The notes: generated from the sequence alone by a model not told the origin. A DNA stretch of 40,418 bases from Thiotrichaceae bacterium (GCA_029939505.1 JAOZSV010000012.1:1-40418); one strand, 5' to 3'; shown: positions 24,310 through 33,689, numbered from the stretch's first letter. Translations and numbers: made by a program.

Positions 24310-27300
24310 TCTTAATTTCTTCGTCTGTCAATCCGTAGAGTTGATAGACGAGTTGATCTATTTGTGCTTCTAGGGCGGAGGTTTCAGCGGTGGGGTTGGT
24401 GCGTTTGGTGGTTAGGATTTTGTCAACCAAAGTGATGAAAGGTTGTTCTTGAGTTTTGGAAATTTTGGGAATAGGTAAATTTTCCAAAAAAGCTTTTTTA
24501 TACCGATATTTTCCTACTAATTCACCACCAGCGTAAAATTTCTTAAAAAGATAGGTGATAAATTTTGAATTAAGTAAAGATATTAGATATTTTAAACTTT
24601 CTCCAGTTATGAAAAAGAGGGTGGCTTCAGGATAAAATTTCTCTGTATCATAGTGAAACTGAGGTTCACTTACTATTTCAGAAAAAATGATTTTTTGTTT
24701 TTCTAATTCATTTAAATAAGCACAATTCCTAAGATTTGTCCAATCTTCTCCTTGATCGGCTCTCAATTGAGCTTTCTCTTGAAATTGAGTAAGATACTGA
24801 TAAATAATGGGATAATTTTTTTTCACCTCTATTCTTTTTATAGCTTGTTTTTTCAAGCCATTGTGTGAATTAATTATCCATAAACCATAAAAATGACAAT
24901 AATACCTTCTTACCTCCCTACCTCTTAAAATGGGTTTAATGATTTCAGCATTTTTCCCATCTTCTGCTATCAATTTATCTTTGATTTCACTGTTAATAAT
25001 GAAAGCTTCATTGCAACCTGTAAGAATTCCTCTGTAAAATGCAATATTCCATTTTTTAAGTGGTGTTCCTATTTGTTCAGCTTTTTCTTTAATACTTAAT
25101 TCGATATGAGGAACAATTGCCCAAATATCAGATGATAAGTGATTTGCAATGATCTTATTTTTTTCAAAATACTCAACGATAGATATCTCGTTTGATAAAA
25201 TAATCTTAAATTGAACAGCTTGAGTTGCTTTTCGGTTTTTAGCTTTTTGAAGTATTAAAATATTTGAGTGAACAATTGCCGTTTCAAAGATCATGGTTTG
25301 CCCAAAATCTAATAATTTTAATGGATTAGCTTTTTCGACAAAAAATTGCCTTAGACTTTTCCCATAATTAGCTCGCATCCATTTATTAGAAGTGATAAAG
25401 GTTAATATTCCATTTTTTTTCAAGAAATAATAACCCGACTCATAAAAAAGGCTATAAACATCTCCAGTCGCACTAAATGTTTGGTAGTGACTTTTTAAGG
25501 CTTTTAAGTCTGGCTTTTTGCTAACAGAAAAATAAGGCGGATTCCCAATCACCACATCAAACCCATCTTTAATCCCAAACATCCACTCAGCATCAAAAAA
25601 ATCCGCCGACGCATTTTGATCATAAGGATTCCACTTTGCCAAGCGTTCCGTTGTCTCACGGGCAAAGCCATCTTTTAATAGCAGTTCGCCAATCTCTGCG
25701 CGAATGTGTTGATCATCTTCACGATACTTATTTTTTGTCTTGGGCGTTCGCGCCGTGAAATAGCTTGCCCGCACTTCAGCCAGTTCTTTTTCCTTAGCTT
25801 CAAGTTTAAGATTGCGGAGCAGGGCTTGTTTGGGTTTATCCAATCCAATCAAAGTGTTAGCAGCGACAAATTTCGTTTCAAGATTGGGTAACGGGCGCAC
25901 CCCACGATCTTCCCGGTTCTTATTAATTTTTTGATCCACCAGTAGCGAAATGAAAAAACGTAATTTGGCAATTTGTACGGCAATCGGTTGAATATCAATA
26001 CCAAAAATACCGTTTTGAATCAGATAAAGTTTGCGCCCGTAGTCTAATTCATTGCGACTAAAGGCTTGTTCAATATCTTCAATCGCTTTATCCCGAAAGG
26101 TGCTATCGGGAATTTCATTGGCTTTTGCGATTTGTTGCTCTTTCCAACGCGCATTATTGGGATCAAGTTTGCTCAAAATAGACACCAATTTATGCAAGCT
26201 GCCCATTGGAAATGCCCCAGAACCACAAGCGGGATCAAGCATTTTTATCTGATCTATAGCCGTTATCAATTGTTGTACTTCATCTTCATTAAAGCCATGA
26301 TTTTCCTCATTGTAGCCAACTAGGGTGCGGAGTTGCGTATTGAGTTGCTGGTTTTTTGAATCCTTGCCCAATTGGGTTTCCAGATAGGCAATCAAAGTTT
26401 CATCAACCATATAGTTGACGATTTCACGGGGCGTATAAAAAGAGCCTGTTTGTTTACGGGCAGTAGTACCAGTTTCTGGATTATAAGCCGCTAACAGATT
26501 TTCAAAGACTTTGCCCAATAATTCGGGATCAAGGGCAATTTCTTCTTCAATCGGGGTATTTTCAGCGATAGTGAATTTATAGCAATTGAAAATATTGATA
26601 ATGCCTTGCACTTGGTATTTTTTATTTTTCGTGCCATAAGCGGCATTTAAATCAACGCTTTGTGGTGTGTCGGTGAAAAACAGAATATCCGGCACATAAA
26701 TTTCGTTATCAGTTCGTTCTGAAAAACCATCAATGCGTAATACCGTTTCTTTGCCATTTACCTTGATTTTTTTATCCAAGCACTCAAACAGCCCCCCATT
26801 GAGAAATGGAATATCAGCAAAAAACACATCAAAGGCATCTTTAGCATTTCTAAAATACCCTTCATAACGATAAACATTATGCACTAGATAATTTTGATCA
26901 CGTTGCCCGTTTTTACCTAAGCCCCTAAATTTGCGATTATTGGGTTTATCAAGAGTATTCATTTCTTGATTTAAAGTCGCAAAAAACAGATTTTGTAAAA
27001 TCGCTTTATAATAGGTACTGCCCTTAGCATCCTTATAATAAAGAATTCCATCCAAGAGACTTTTATCAAATAATGTGGCGGGTATTAGCTCCCGCTCTTT
27101 GAGAAACCAAACAAAAATGAGGCGCGTAATGAGACGAATCACACTGATATGATTGCGCGTTTCATCATCTCCCGCCTCTTTAGGAAAAGTAACCGATTGC
27201 ACTGCCCAAAAATACCAATCGGCAATTTCTTTGAAAAAGCGTTTATTGAGTTCAGAAGTATCTAATACTTTTTCCCAAGCCTGATGGAGTGCGACAAAGC

Positions 27301-27904
27301 TGTTAATTTTTTGACGGGTGCGTAAGACTTCCAAAGAAAAATCACAGAGAATTTCAAGATGAGCGCAGTGCGGGTTATTAAAATGAATGTCTTTAATTAG
27401 AGTGACTTTTTCAAGAACATCTTTGGATTCATCGCGTTTATGTAGCCGCCGATTGATAATGGCAAGCGTTAAAGTATCGCCATATTTAAATAATACCAAG
27501 ACGGGCTTATGGAATAACTTGTTGATTTTTCTGGTAATTTTAGATAAAGCGGTGCGATTATAGCTTTTTTCTTGTAAAGTGATGGCAAAAAATAAATAAG
27601 ATTCTATGATCGTGTTATCAATTTTTTGATTGACACTAAATAAATCAGCAGACGCAGACATTTCTTCATCGGTTAATTGAAAGAGTAGGGAGACTGACTG
27701 CCATTCATTAAATAGTGCATTGGTTTGATGAAATTTTTGCCCATCAAGCAAGGCGATAAATTCATCGGGCGTATCTCCATCTATACGTTTTTGGCTGTCA
27801 TAGCCCAAGGCATTAAAAAAAGCAATGGCATTGTCTTTCATCGTGCCGTGACTGAAGTTTTTTAATGTGTTTGAGATGCTTGTTTTGATTTTTGTGGTGT
27901 TCAT
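24293..27904 (-). CDS. Eco57I-like DNA N6-adenine methyltransferase / type IIG-like protein
   Basis: 1203 residues. SAM motif I is DPACGSGAFPMG near residue 556 and catalytic motif IV is GNPPYF near 786. The N-terminal 480 residues carry the block found in this family (LIFVWFLKERELIPATLFD). The region TGSFYTPREIVNYMVDETL just before motif I is typical of Eco57I/PglX-type enzymes. The C-terminal third is a probable target-recognition domain (FYAGGELVGKYRYKKAFLENLP). No PD-(D/E)XK nuclease motif was recognised in the N-terminus, so cleavage may need a partner, plausibly the helicase at 29,271-32,579. ATG 27,904 overlaps the stop of the 78-residue ORF by four bases (ATGA), implying translational coupling. 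Confidence 0.9.
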   Translation of the reverse strand: MNTTKIKTSISNTLKNFSHGTMKDNAIAFFNALGYDSQKRIDGDTPDEFIALLDGQKFHQTNALFNEWQSVSLLFQLTDEEMSASADLFSVNQKIDNTIIESYLFFAITLQEKSYNRTALSKITRKINKLFHKPVLVLFKYGDTLTLAIINRRLHKRDESKDVLEKVTLIKDIHFNNPHCAHLEILCDFSLEVLRTRQKINSFVALHQAWEKVLDTSELNKRFFKEIADWYFWAVQSVTFPKEAGDDETRNHISVIRLITRLIFVWFLKERELIPATLFDKSLLDGILYYKDAKGSTYYKAILQNLFFATLNQEMNTLDKPNNRKFRGLGKNGQRDQNYLVHNVYRYEGYFRNAKDAFDVFFADIPFLNGGLFECLDKKIKVNGKETVLRIDGFSERTDNEIYVPDILFFTDTPQSVDLNAAYGTKNKKYQVQGIINIFNCYKFTIAENTPIEEEIALDPELLGKVFENLLAAYNPETGTTARKQTGSFYTPREIVNYMVDETLIAYLETQLGKDSKNQQLNTQLRTLVGYNEENHGFNEDEVQQLITAIDQIKMLDPACGSGAFPMGSLHKLVSILSKLDPNNARWKEQQIAKANEIPDSTFRDKAIEDIEQAFSRNELDYGRKLYLIQNGIFGIDIQPIAVQIAKLRFFISLLVDQKINKNREDRGVRPLPNLETKFVAANTLIGLDKPKQALLRNLKLEAKEKELAEVRASYFTARTPKTKNKYREDDQHIRAEIGELLLKDGFARETTERLAKWNPYDQNASADFFDAEWMFGIKDGFDVVIGNPPYFSVSKKPDLKALKSHYQTFSATGDVYSLFYESGYYFLKKNGILTFITSNKWMRANYGKSLRQFFVEKANPLKLLDFGQTMIFETAIVHSNILILQKAKNRKATQAVQFKIILSNEISIVEYFEKNKIIANHLSSDIWAIVPHIELSIKEKAEQIGTPLKKWNIAFYRGILTGCNEAFIINSEIKDKLIAEDGKNAEIIKPILRGREVRRYYCHFYGLWIINSHNGLKKQAIKRIEVKKNYPIIYQYLTQFQEKAQLRADQGEDWTNLRNCAYLNELEKQKIIFSEIVSEPQFHYDTEKFYPEATLFFITGESLKYLISLLNSKFITYLFKKFYAGGELVGKYRYKKAFLENLPIPKISKTQEQPFITLVDKILTTKRTNPTAETSALEAQIDQLVYQLYGLTDEEIKIVEEQ

Positions 27905-28137
27905 TCACTAAATAGTCTCTTGAGCCAATTCGTAAAAAGATAAGCAATTTCTGTATTCGGTTGTAAAGTATGAGCAGTAATTGCTATGCCAAAAGGTTTG
28001 CCGGGTTCATCTTGCCATGCAAGATAGGTGTAAATTTCGGCTTTGCTTAAATGGACTTTTTTAAACTGAGTCACTTTTCGGCGATAGGCACATTTAACAC
28101 AACTTTGTGCAGTCGCTAATGTATCGGGTAAAGCCAT
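27901..28137 (-). CDS. Small 78-residue protein coupled to the methylase
   Basis: Starts ATG 28,137 after GAGGACAAAAAA and ends overlapping the methylase ATG by four bases. It has an early CVKCAYRRK (CxxC), then KAEIYTYLAWQDEPGKPFGI and ITAHTLQPNTEIAYLFTNWL. I do not recognise it. Overlap with the methylase suggests a partner protein or leader of the same operon. Its first two codons and ribosome-binding site are part of the 86 bp duplication, so its 5' end may be a recombinational join. Confidence 0.6.
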   Translation of the reverse strand: MALPDTLATAQSCVKCAYRRKVTQFKKVHLSKAEIYTYLAWQDEPGKPFGIAITAHTLQPNTEIAYLFTNWLKRLFSE

Positions 28138-28221
28138 TTTTTTGTCCTCAACACAGATCCACTTCGACTTCTAATGAATCTCTTAAAGAAAGATTCAAGA
28201 TCATAAGGCATAATACTAATA
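28132..28221. repeat. Direct duplication, copy B (90 bp)
   Basis: Second copy of 24,138-24,223, with two substitutions and an extra tandem AAAG. Its end at 28,221 coincides with the start of the composite palindromic element. Confidence 0.88.
28148..28221 (-). pseudogene. Frameshifted 3' remnant of a 51-residue ORF homolog
   Basis: The minus strand encodes SIMPYDLES, then shifts frame because of a 4-base duplication. If corrected it would end SLEVEVDLC and stop at 28,148. The 5' part is replaced by the composite element at 28,221. Confidence 0.55.
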
Positions 28222-28481
28222 CTCGATCATCAAGTTTTCTCGTTTTCGAGGTTTTTGTTTTTTGAAGCACTCGAAACCAAACAATAACTACAAGGATTGT
28301 ATATAAGAAAGGATTGGATCGATGCTCGTTTTTAATCCCTTTTTATATACAATCCTTGTAGTTAGTTAGTGTTTTTAATCCATTCGAGGTTCAAGTTTTT
28401 TAAAGAAAAACTTGAACCTCGAATCTTATATACAATCCTTGTAGTTACTGTTGTCAGACGAAAAAACTTGATGATCGAGTT
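28221..28481. mobile_element. Composite palindromic element, copy B
   Basis: The outer arms are CTCGATCATCAAGTTTTCTCG on the left and its near complement at 28,460-28,481. Inside are ACAAGGATTGTATAT / ATATACAATCCTTGT inverted segments (28,292-28,372, and again near 28,430) and two CGAGG palindromes (28,243-28,276 and 28,382-28,424). Its left 110 bp match, in reverse, 82-237. It holds no gene. Confidence 0.75.
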
Positions 28482-28521
28482 CTACTAAAAGCACATTTTC
28501 ATCACTTAAAAAGAGTGCTAT

Positions 28522-28539
28522 TGTTAACTTTTGTTAACA
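28522..28539. promoter_or_regulatory. TGTTAAC/GTTAACA inverted repeat after the TA pair
   Basis: Seven-base perfect arms with a TTTT loop, about 18 bp past the antitoxin stop codon. It could help end transcription or be a protein site; the sequence does not decide. Confidence 0.3.
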
Positions 28540-28556
28540 TAAATGAATCGGATAAA

Positions 28557-28862
28557 TTAAGTTAAAACATCCAAACCCTTTTGCTCGACCAAACTCAATA
28601 ATTTCAGAGATGGCCCGTTAGGAAGTTTTTTGTCAGACTCCCACTTCTGCACGGTAGATAGGCTGGTATTTAAATACGCTGCAAACACAGACTGACTGAC
28701 TTCATTTTTCAAACGTATCAACTTGATTTGGTTCGCGCTGTATTGTTTGACTGATGGTAAGCACAAGGATTCAATTTCTCGCAGTGTTTTCAGCTTCATA
28801 GCACCGGCTTCATGCAAATCTAGCGCAGTTTCATGTACCACGTCAAGGATTGATTTATTCAT
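28557..28862 (-). CDS. HTH antitoxin (HigA-like)
   Basis: 101 residues with an XRE-type helix-turn-helix at about 45-97: IKLIRLKNEVSQSVFAAYLN, then STVQKWESDKKLPNGPSLKL. Such antitoxins neutralise the toxin and repress their own operon. The ATG at 28,862 overlaps the toxin's last codons by eight bases, so the pair is cotranslated in toxin-first order, which is the HigBA arrangement. The operator should lie upstream of the toxin at 29,230-29,270. Confidence 0.9.
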   Translation of the reverse strand: MNKSILDVVHETALDLHEAGAMKLKTLREIESLCLPSVKQYSANQIKLIRLKNEVSQSVFAAYLNTSLSTVQKWESDKKLPNGPSLKLLSLVEQKGLDVLT

Positions 28863-29229
28863 CGTTGTTCACCTCAATTAACTTTTTTTGCTCAACCAAT
28901 TTTTTTAATGTGGCATTATCATATCCTAATATATCAGCGGCTAAAATTTGCAAAGCTTCCAGTTCTGTCGCACTAAGATTATCTTGCCTATTTTTAGCAA
29001 AGCCATAAATAAAAAACGCTTTTTCTTCGATTCTATAAGCAAGAATAGTACGCGCACCACCACGTTTTCCTCTGCCTGGTAAAGGTATCCGTTTCTTTAC
29101 AACATAACCACCGAGTTCAGCATCTATCAAACCTTGCTCCATTTCTGCAACCGCTGTTATCAAGACACTATCCACAAGTTTTTCTTTTTTAGCCCATTTG
29201 TTAAACCAACGATTTTTGAATATTTGCAT
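28855..29229 (-). CDS. RelE/HigB-like toxin (DUF1044 type)
   Basis: 124 residues, a predicted mRNA interferase of the RelE fold. Recognisable blocks are FKNRWFNKWAKKEKL at the start, GGYVVKKRIPLPGRGKRGGARTILAYR in the core (reported here in two parts: VVKKRIPLPGRGKRGG and ARTILAYR), and FFIYGFAKNRQDNLS. It starts ATG 29,229, 41 bp after the helicase stop, and overlaps the antitoxin. It sits between the helicase and the methylase, a place where TA modules often stabilise defence operons (inference). Confidence 0.9.
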   Translation of the reverse strand: MQIFKNRWFNKWAKKEKLVDSVLITAVAEMEQGLIDAELGGYVVKKRIPLPGRGKRGGARTILAYRIEEKAFFIYGFAKNRQDNLSATELEALQILAADILGYDNATLKKLVEQKKLIEVNNDE

Positions 29230-29270
29230 CTCTCATGTCTCCATTTATTTTTCTCGTTCCGACAAATATA

Positions 29271-32200
29271 TCAATTATCAGTTGATTTAATCACCAGCCA
29301 AGAAATCAATTCAAAATCTTCGCTATCTTTTATCTGCTGTTGGGTGTCAAGTAATTTTCCACCCCGCCCTGCAAATAGACTACCAGAATGACGTTTTTTA
29401 AACAAGCGCACGATTGATGCAACGGCTTGATCAAGTAAGTTATTGTAAAATCCCATCGAAGCTCCCTCTTTTGTCTCTCTATCAAACAAGCGACATAAGT
29501 CTTGATAAGATTCAGTTTTGCCAACGCAGAGTTTTTGGAAAACATGCAAAGTTTCTTTGGGGCGAGTAAAGTTATATTTTACCGAACCATTATCAAGCAG
29601 ATAAACCAAAAAGAAAGGTTGCAATGGATTGATATTTTCAGATTTTCCCTTTTTTTGAGCAAACTGTTTTGGTTTGTATTCTAAGCAAAAAATAACCCCA
29701 GGGCTTATTTGCCAATTGTCATCATGATAAGGTGGCACAATCGCATATAAACCATAAGGGGCTTGTTCTAATTGCCGTTTTTTTTGTTCAAGGTAATGGC
29801 TTAACTCAATCCGAAAATCGTCCAAGGTAAATTCATTTAAAGTGACTCCCTCATCAAAATCTTCTAAATCCAATATTTCAGTTTTGAGTCGTTTAAGTTG
29901 TTGATCCCGAAAGCTGAGTTCTTCTTGGGCTTCTTCTGGTGTGAGGAGATTATCCTTAGAAGTCGCGGCAATATCCACTAAAGCCATCCTTGCTTCTACC
30001 CTATCTTTCAAATTAATATAATCATCTAAATCTTCTGTCGGCCAAAAATTGATTAATTGCACCGTTTGGTTACGACTATTAAGTCGATCAATGCGCCCAA
30101 AGCGTTGAATAATCCGCACCGGATTCCAGTGAATATCATAATTAATCAGGTAATCACAGTCTTGCAAATTTTGCCCTTCAGAAATACAGTCGGTGGCAAT
30201 CAGTAAATCAATTTCTTGACTTTTATCTATATTATCAAAGATATCCCGTTCTTTTGATCGTGGCGAAAAGTGCATCAGGATATCTTCAAAATCACGTTTA
30301 CCAAAAGTGGTTTTATTGTTCTGCCCTGATACCATTGCAATATTGACGCTTAACTCTTTAGTCACCCATGTTTCTAAAGCCTTATAAAGATAAATGGCGG
30401 TGTCAGCAAAAGCGGTAAACACTAATATTTTACGGTTCGCTTTATTGTCTTTATTCGTAGTGGGTTGGCGTACCTTATTAGCAATCAGTTCTTTTAGTTT
30501 AGCCAGTTTAGCATCCCTTTCAATAGTAATGGATTTGGCAGCGTCATGGAGTGATTGCAATTGTGCCTTATCTTTCTGTAAATCACAGAGCCAAGCATCA
30601 ACATCAAGATGAGCAAATTTGAAAACGAGTTTCTGACCAATTTGTAAGGCCTCTTTTAATTCCTCATCATCCAGCGTCTCAGGATTTAATTCAGCAAAAT
30701 CAAAACTTGGGTTTTCCGATTGCGCTGTTTTAAAACGGGTTATTTTCTTTTCCAATGCATCAATTTTTGTCACCGTGCGTTCCATCGTGAGGGCAAAGGC
30801 ATGAACGGCACTTTCCAAGCGTTTCAAAAAATTGACTTTCATCATACCAATCAAATAATGCTCTTGTTGCTTAGATTGTTTGATTTTATAATGATTCTGA
30901 TATTCTGCTCTGACATAAGCCGATGGATTAAAAACCGCCAATTTGTACTTTGAAATAATTTCATTCAAGGCTTGATAAGATAGAAATTGCTTTTGTAGAT
31001 CGATGTCAGAACAAATCGCAATGGGTGGCAGCCGTTTTGGAAAATCTCCCAATTCGAGGATTGTCGCTTGATAATACTGTTCAATGTGTTTTCTGGAACG
31101 GGCAATCGTCAATTCATCCAATAATTTAAAGAAATCAGATCCCAGTTTTTCTAACAACGCATTTTTATGACGCACTCCGCTACGTTCTGCCCATTCTTTA
31201 AAATACTTTTGTGTGTTATCCAAAGTGGCTTTGATACTTTGAATACCTAAACTTTCTTGAAAAGCATTGTCTTGTCCTTCAGTAAAAAAAGCAAGCTGAT
31301 TGCGTAAATCTTTTAAATCCGTATTAACGGGCGTAGCGGAAAGTAGCAATACTTTGGTTTTTGCAACGCCTTCTTTTTTAATTATGTCATTCAACAAGCG
31401 GTTATAGCGGCTTTTACGAATAACTTGACCAAATTCATCTTTTTTATCGGCAGCGTTATTTCTAAAATTGTGTGATTCATCGATCACAACTAAATCAAAA
31501 GCACCCCAATTAATCGTTTTTAAGTCAATATCTCCCACATTGCCACTGTCACGGCTCAAATCCGTATGAGATAATACGGTGTATCGAAAACGATCTTGTG
31601 TAAAAAGATTACGTTTATCGCTGGTGTTGTTATATGTTGTCCAATTTTGTCTGAGTTTCTTGGGGCAGAGAACGAGTACATTATAATTAAGTAATTCAAA
31701 ATGCTTGATAACGGCAAGGGCTTCAAATGTTTTTCCCAAACCGACACTGTCAGCAATAATGCAACCATTATGTTTATCCAATTTCGCAATGGCACTTTTT
31801 ACCCCATCTTGTTGAAAATCATATAATTTATTCCAAATTTGTGTTTCATAAAAATGCGTTCTTGCCTCAAGAATACCCGTATTGGCTTGTTCTTCAAGGA
31901 ATTGTTTAAATAGATGATACAGGGTTTTGTAATAAACCAATTCTGGTGCTGTCGGCAAATACAATTGTTCTAAATATTCCAAAACGTCTGCTGTTACGTC
32001 TTTAACCCATTTTTCATCATCCCAAAGCGCGTCAAACCAGGCTTTTAAGTCACGGCGATCCTGATCACTATCAATGATGAGGTTAAGTTCAAGATTGGGC
32101 GTATTAGATAAACCCAAACCACGTAGGGTAAAATTAGAACTGCCTAAAATGGCTTTTTCTGCATCATTGTAGGCAATATGAACCATTTTGCCATGCAGAA

Positions 32201-32579
32201 AATTGGATTGTCGGATTGATTTAATTTGGACTTTTTGTTTAATCCAGTCGGCGCAATCCTTGGCAATCGGACTTTGTTGGAGGCGAACTTTGAGGCGTTT
32301 TAAGCCATCTTCTTCAATCCTAAAGGCTTTGAGCTCGGTTTTACTGGGATCAATAGACTTAATAAAGTGAGGTTCACCAAACAGAAATCGCATATTATCA
32401 ATATTGCTCAGTTTGGATTTTAATGCGGCAAAAGCATAGATCGTAAAATAAGCAGAGACAATTGATAGGCTTGAACCTGTTGCAATATTTTCTTGTAGAA
32501 AATCACCAACCGTACCCCTTTGGTGATTGTCTCGTAGGTGAGTATTTTCTGGTGAGTTTTGGCTTTGGTTTGGTGACAT
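29271..32579 (-). CDS. PLD-domain SNF2-family helicase
   Basis: 1102 residues. The N-terminal phospholipase D-like nuclease domain has IATGSSLSIVSAYFTIYAF near 30-50, HGKMVHIA near 130 and GSSNFTLRGL near 145. A single HxK motif is visible. The SNF2 motor follows: ADSVGLGKTFEALAV near 280, VVIDESHNFRN near 368, LLLSATPVNT near 412, and the C-terminal half with LLIATDCISEGQNLQDCDYL and RIIQRFGRIDRLNSR near 820. The last 250 residues are unassigned. Together with the Eco57I-like methylase this makes a restriction-like defence pair, with the PLD domain the best candidate for cleavage. ATG 32,579 is the start. No partners typical of BREX or DISARM are in the window. Confidence 0.9.
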   Translation of the reverse strand: MSPNQSQNSPENTHLRDNHQRGTVGDFLQENIATGSSLSIVSAYFTIYAFAALKSKLSNIDNMRFLFGEPHFIKSIDPSKTELKAFRIEEDGLKRLKVRLQQSPIAKDCADWIKQKVQIKSIRQSNFLHGKMVHIAYNDAEKAILGSSNFTLRGLGLSNTPNLELNLIIDSDQDRRDLKAWFDALWDDEKWVKDVTADVLEYLEQLYLPTAPELVYYKTLYHLFKQFLEEQANTGILEARTHFYETQIWNKLYDFQQDGVKSAIAKLDKHNGCIIADSVGLGKTFEALAVIKHFELLNYNVLVLCPKKLRQNWTTYNNTSDKRNLFTQDRFRYTVLSHTDLSRDSGNVGDIDLKTINWGAFDLVVIDESHNFRNNAADKKDEFGQVIRKSRYNRLLNDIIKKEGVAKTKVLLLSATPVNTDLKDLRNQLAFFTEGQDNAFQESLGIQSIKATLDNTQKYFKEWAERSGVRHKNALLEKLGSDFFKLLDELTIARSRKHIEQYYQATILELGDFPKRLPPIAICSDIDLQKQFLSYQALNEIISKYKLAVFNPSAYVRAEYQNHYKIKQSKQQEHYLIGMMKVNFLKRLESAVHAFALTMERTVTKIDALEKKITRFKTAQSENPSFDFAELNPETLDDEELKEALQIGQKLVFKFAHLDVDAWLCDLQKDKAQLQSLHDAAKSITIERDAKLAKLKELIANKVRQPTTNKDNKANRKILVFTAFADTAIYLYKALETWVTKELSVNIAMVSGQNNKTTFGKRDFEDILMHFSPRSKERDIFDNIDKSQEIDLLIATDCISEGQNLQDCDYLINYDIHWNPVRIIQRFGRIDRLNSRNQTVQLINFWPTEDLDDYINLKDRVEARMALVDIAATSKDNLLTPEEAQEELSFRDQQLKRLKTEILDLEDFDEGVTLNEFTLDDFRIELSHYLEQKKRQLEQAPYGLYAIVPPYHDDNWQISPGVIFCLEYKPKQFAQKKGKSENINPLQPFFLVYLLDNGSVKYNFTRPKETLHVFQKLCVGKTESYQDLCRLFDRETKEGASMGFYNNLLDQAVASIVRLFKKRHSGSLFAGRGGKLLDTQQQIKDSEDFELISWLVIKSTDN

Positions 32580-32589
32580 AACTTTATTT

Positions 32590-32864
32590 GTAACTACTCA
32601 GGGCAACCACAAGGGATTGCCCCTACAACATTTCAGCCTATTCGAGGCTAAAGTGATTCAAAAAAACTTTAGCCTCGATTCGAGGCTAAAGTTTTTTTTA
32701 AAGAAAAAGCATTCGAGGTTTAAGTTTTTTCGATAAAAAAACTTAAACCTCGAATAGCCTCGAATGCTTTTCTTCAAAAAACTTTAGGCTGAAATATTCT
32801 TATTTCGACTGACGAAAATATTCTGATGTAGGGGCAATTCCTTGTGGTTGCCCTGAGTAGTTAC
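32590..32864. mobile_element. 275 bp inverted-repeat element upstream of the helicase
   Basis: The outer 38 bp arms begin GTAACTACTCAGGGCAACCA and are almost perfect complements (32,590-32,627 and 32,827-32,864). Within lie nested CGAGG palindromes: 32,641-32,679, 32,711-32,755, and arms of a larger one around it. No gene. Any helicase promoter must lie in or beyond it. Confidence 0.8.
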
Positions 32865-32953
32865 AAAAATTTTAGCCTCATTTGGAGTCCAAAAAGTATT
32901 AAAACTGATGGTTTAGCACTTACGTTAATGAGGCACTCCCTGAGTAGTATTTT

Positions 32954-33367
32954 TTAATCCTCAGGGCAACCAAATTTTTTTGTTGTAACAGTTAATATTA
33001 AGACTGCTAAACTTAAAATCAATATTGCTATAGCTATAATAATTAACAAATGAAGATGAAATTCATCTGATACTTTCTGTACATCAATAACTAAATGACG
33101 CGATAATGCTGTTATAGCAATGTATATTAAGAATTGCACTGGCAAACGATGGGTTTTAAAATAAATACCAATCATTGCACCTAATTCTAAATAGATAAAT
33201 AATAGCAAAATATCTTTTAAACTGGCATGGCCATTTTGCATAATACTTATATATTCATGTAAAGCTGACCATACGACAGTAGTACCAATACAAAATAATG
33301 CTAAATAATGAAATGTATCTACAAATTTGTCGCCAACTTTTTGTATTTTAGTTGTTTTATTGTTCAT
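32954..33367 (-). CDS. psiE: PsiE family protein
   Basis: 137 residues with four predicted membrane helices (about 18-40, 47-68, 75-95, 105-127). The family core, LKDILLLFIYLELGAMIGIY followed by KTHRLPVQFLIYIAITALSR, is well kept. In E. coli psiE is induced by phosphate starvation; its biochemical role is unknown. The final residues GCPED come from a piece of the GGGCAACC repeat seen in the neighbouring 275 bp element, so the C-terminus has been altered by repeat sequence. ATG 33,367 is the start. No Pho box was recognised. Confidence 0.88.
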   Translation of the reverse strand: MNNKTTKIQKVGDKFVDTFHYLALFCIGTTVVWSALHEYISIMQNGHASLKDILLLFIYLELGAMIGIYFKTHRLPVQFLIYIAITALSRHLVIDVQKVSDEFHLHLLIIIAIAILILSLAVLILTVTTKKFGCPED

Positions 33368-33689
33368 AAAAAATGGGAAAAATGTGAGGTTCTTACAAAA
33401 CGCATGGTGACTACTCAGCCTTGAGATTGCAAGGCTGAAAGCATTCGAGGTTTTCGTTTTTTGAAAAGAAAACCTCAGATAGATTTATCTCAATACTGAG
33501 TAGTTACACACTTTATTGTTAATGCTCTACTATAACGCATTGTCAGTAAAAAAGCAAAAAACTCAGCAGACGCTTCTGCCAGCTTGATGAAGTCCATTCG
33601 CTAAATCCTCACCTTGAGTCGAGGTTTTTTTCTTTAAAAAAACTTTAGCCTCTACTTGATTTTTTTGAATCTTAAACCTCGTCAAGCTC
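33368..33689. other. Repeat-rich gap between psiE and fetB
   Basis: It contains an inverted-repeat element with CTACTCAG/CTGAGTAG ends at 33,411-33,507 enclosing a CGAGG palindrome, and a degenerate palindrome pair at 33,614-33,680. No gene was seen. Confidence 0.7.

Noticed and set aside
24154-32579. Assignment to BREX or DISARM
   Set aside because: A methylase and a PLD/SNF2 helicase are present, but none of pglZ, brxC, brxL, drmA or drmB is in the window.
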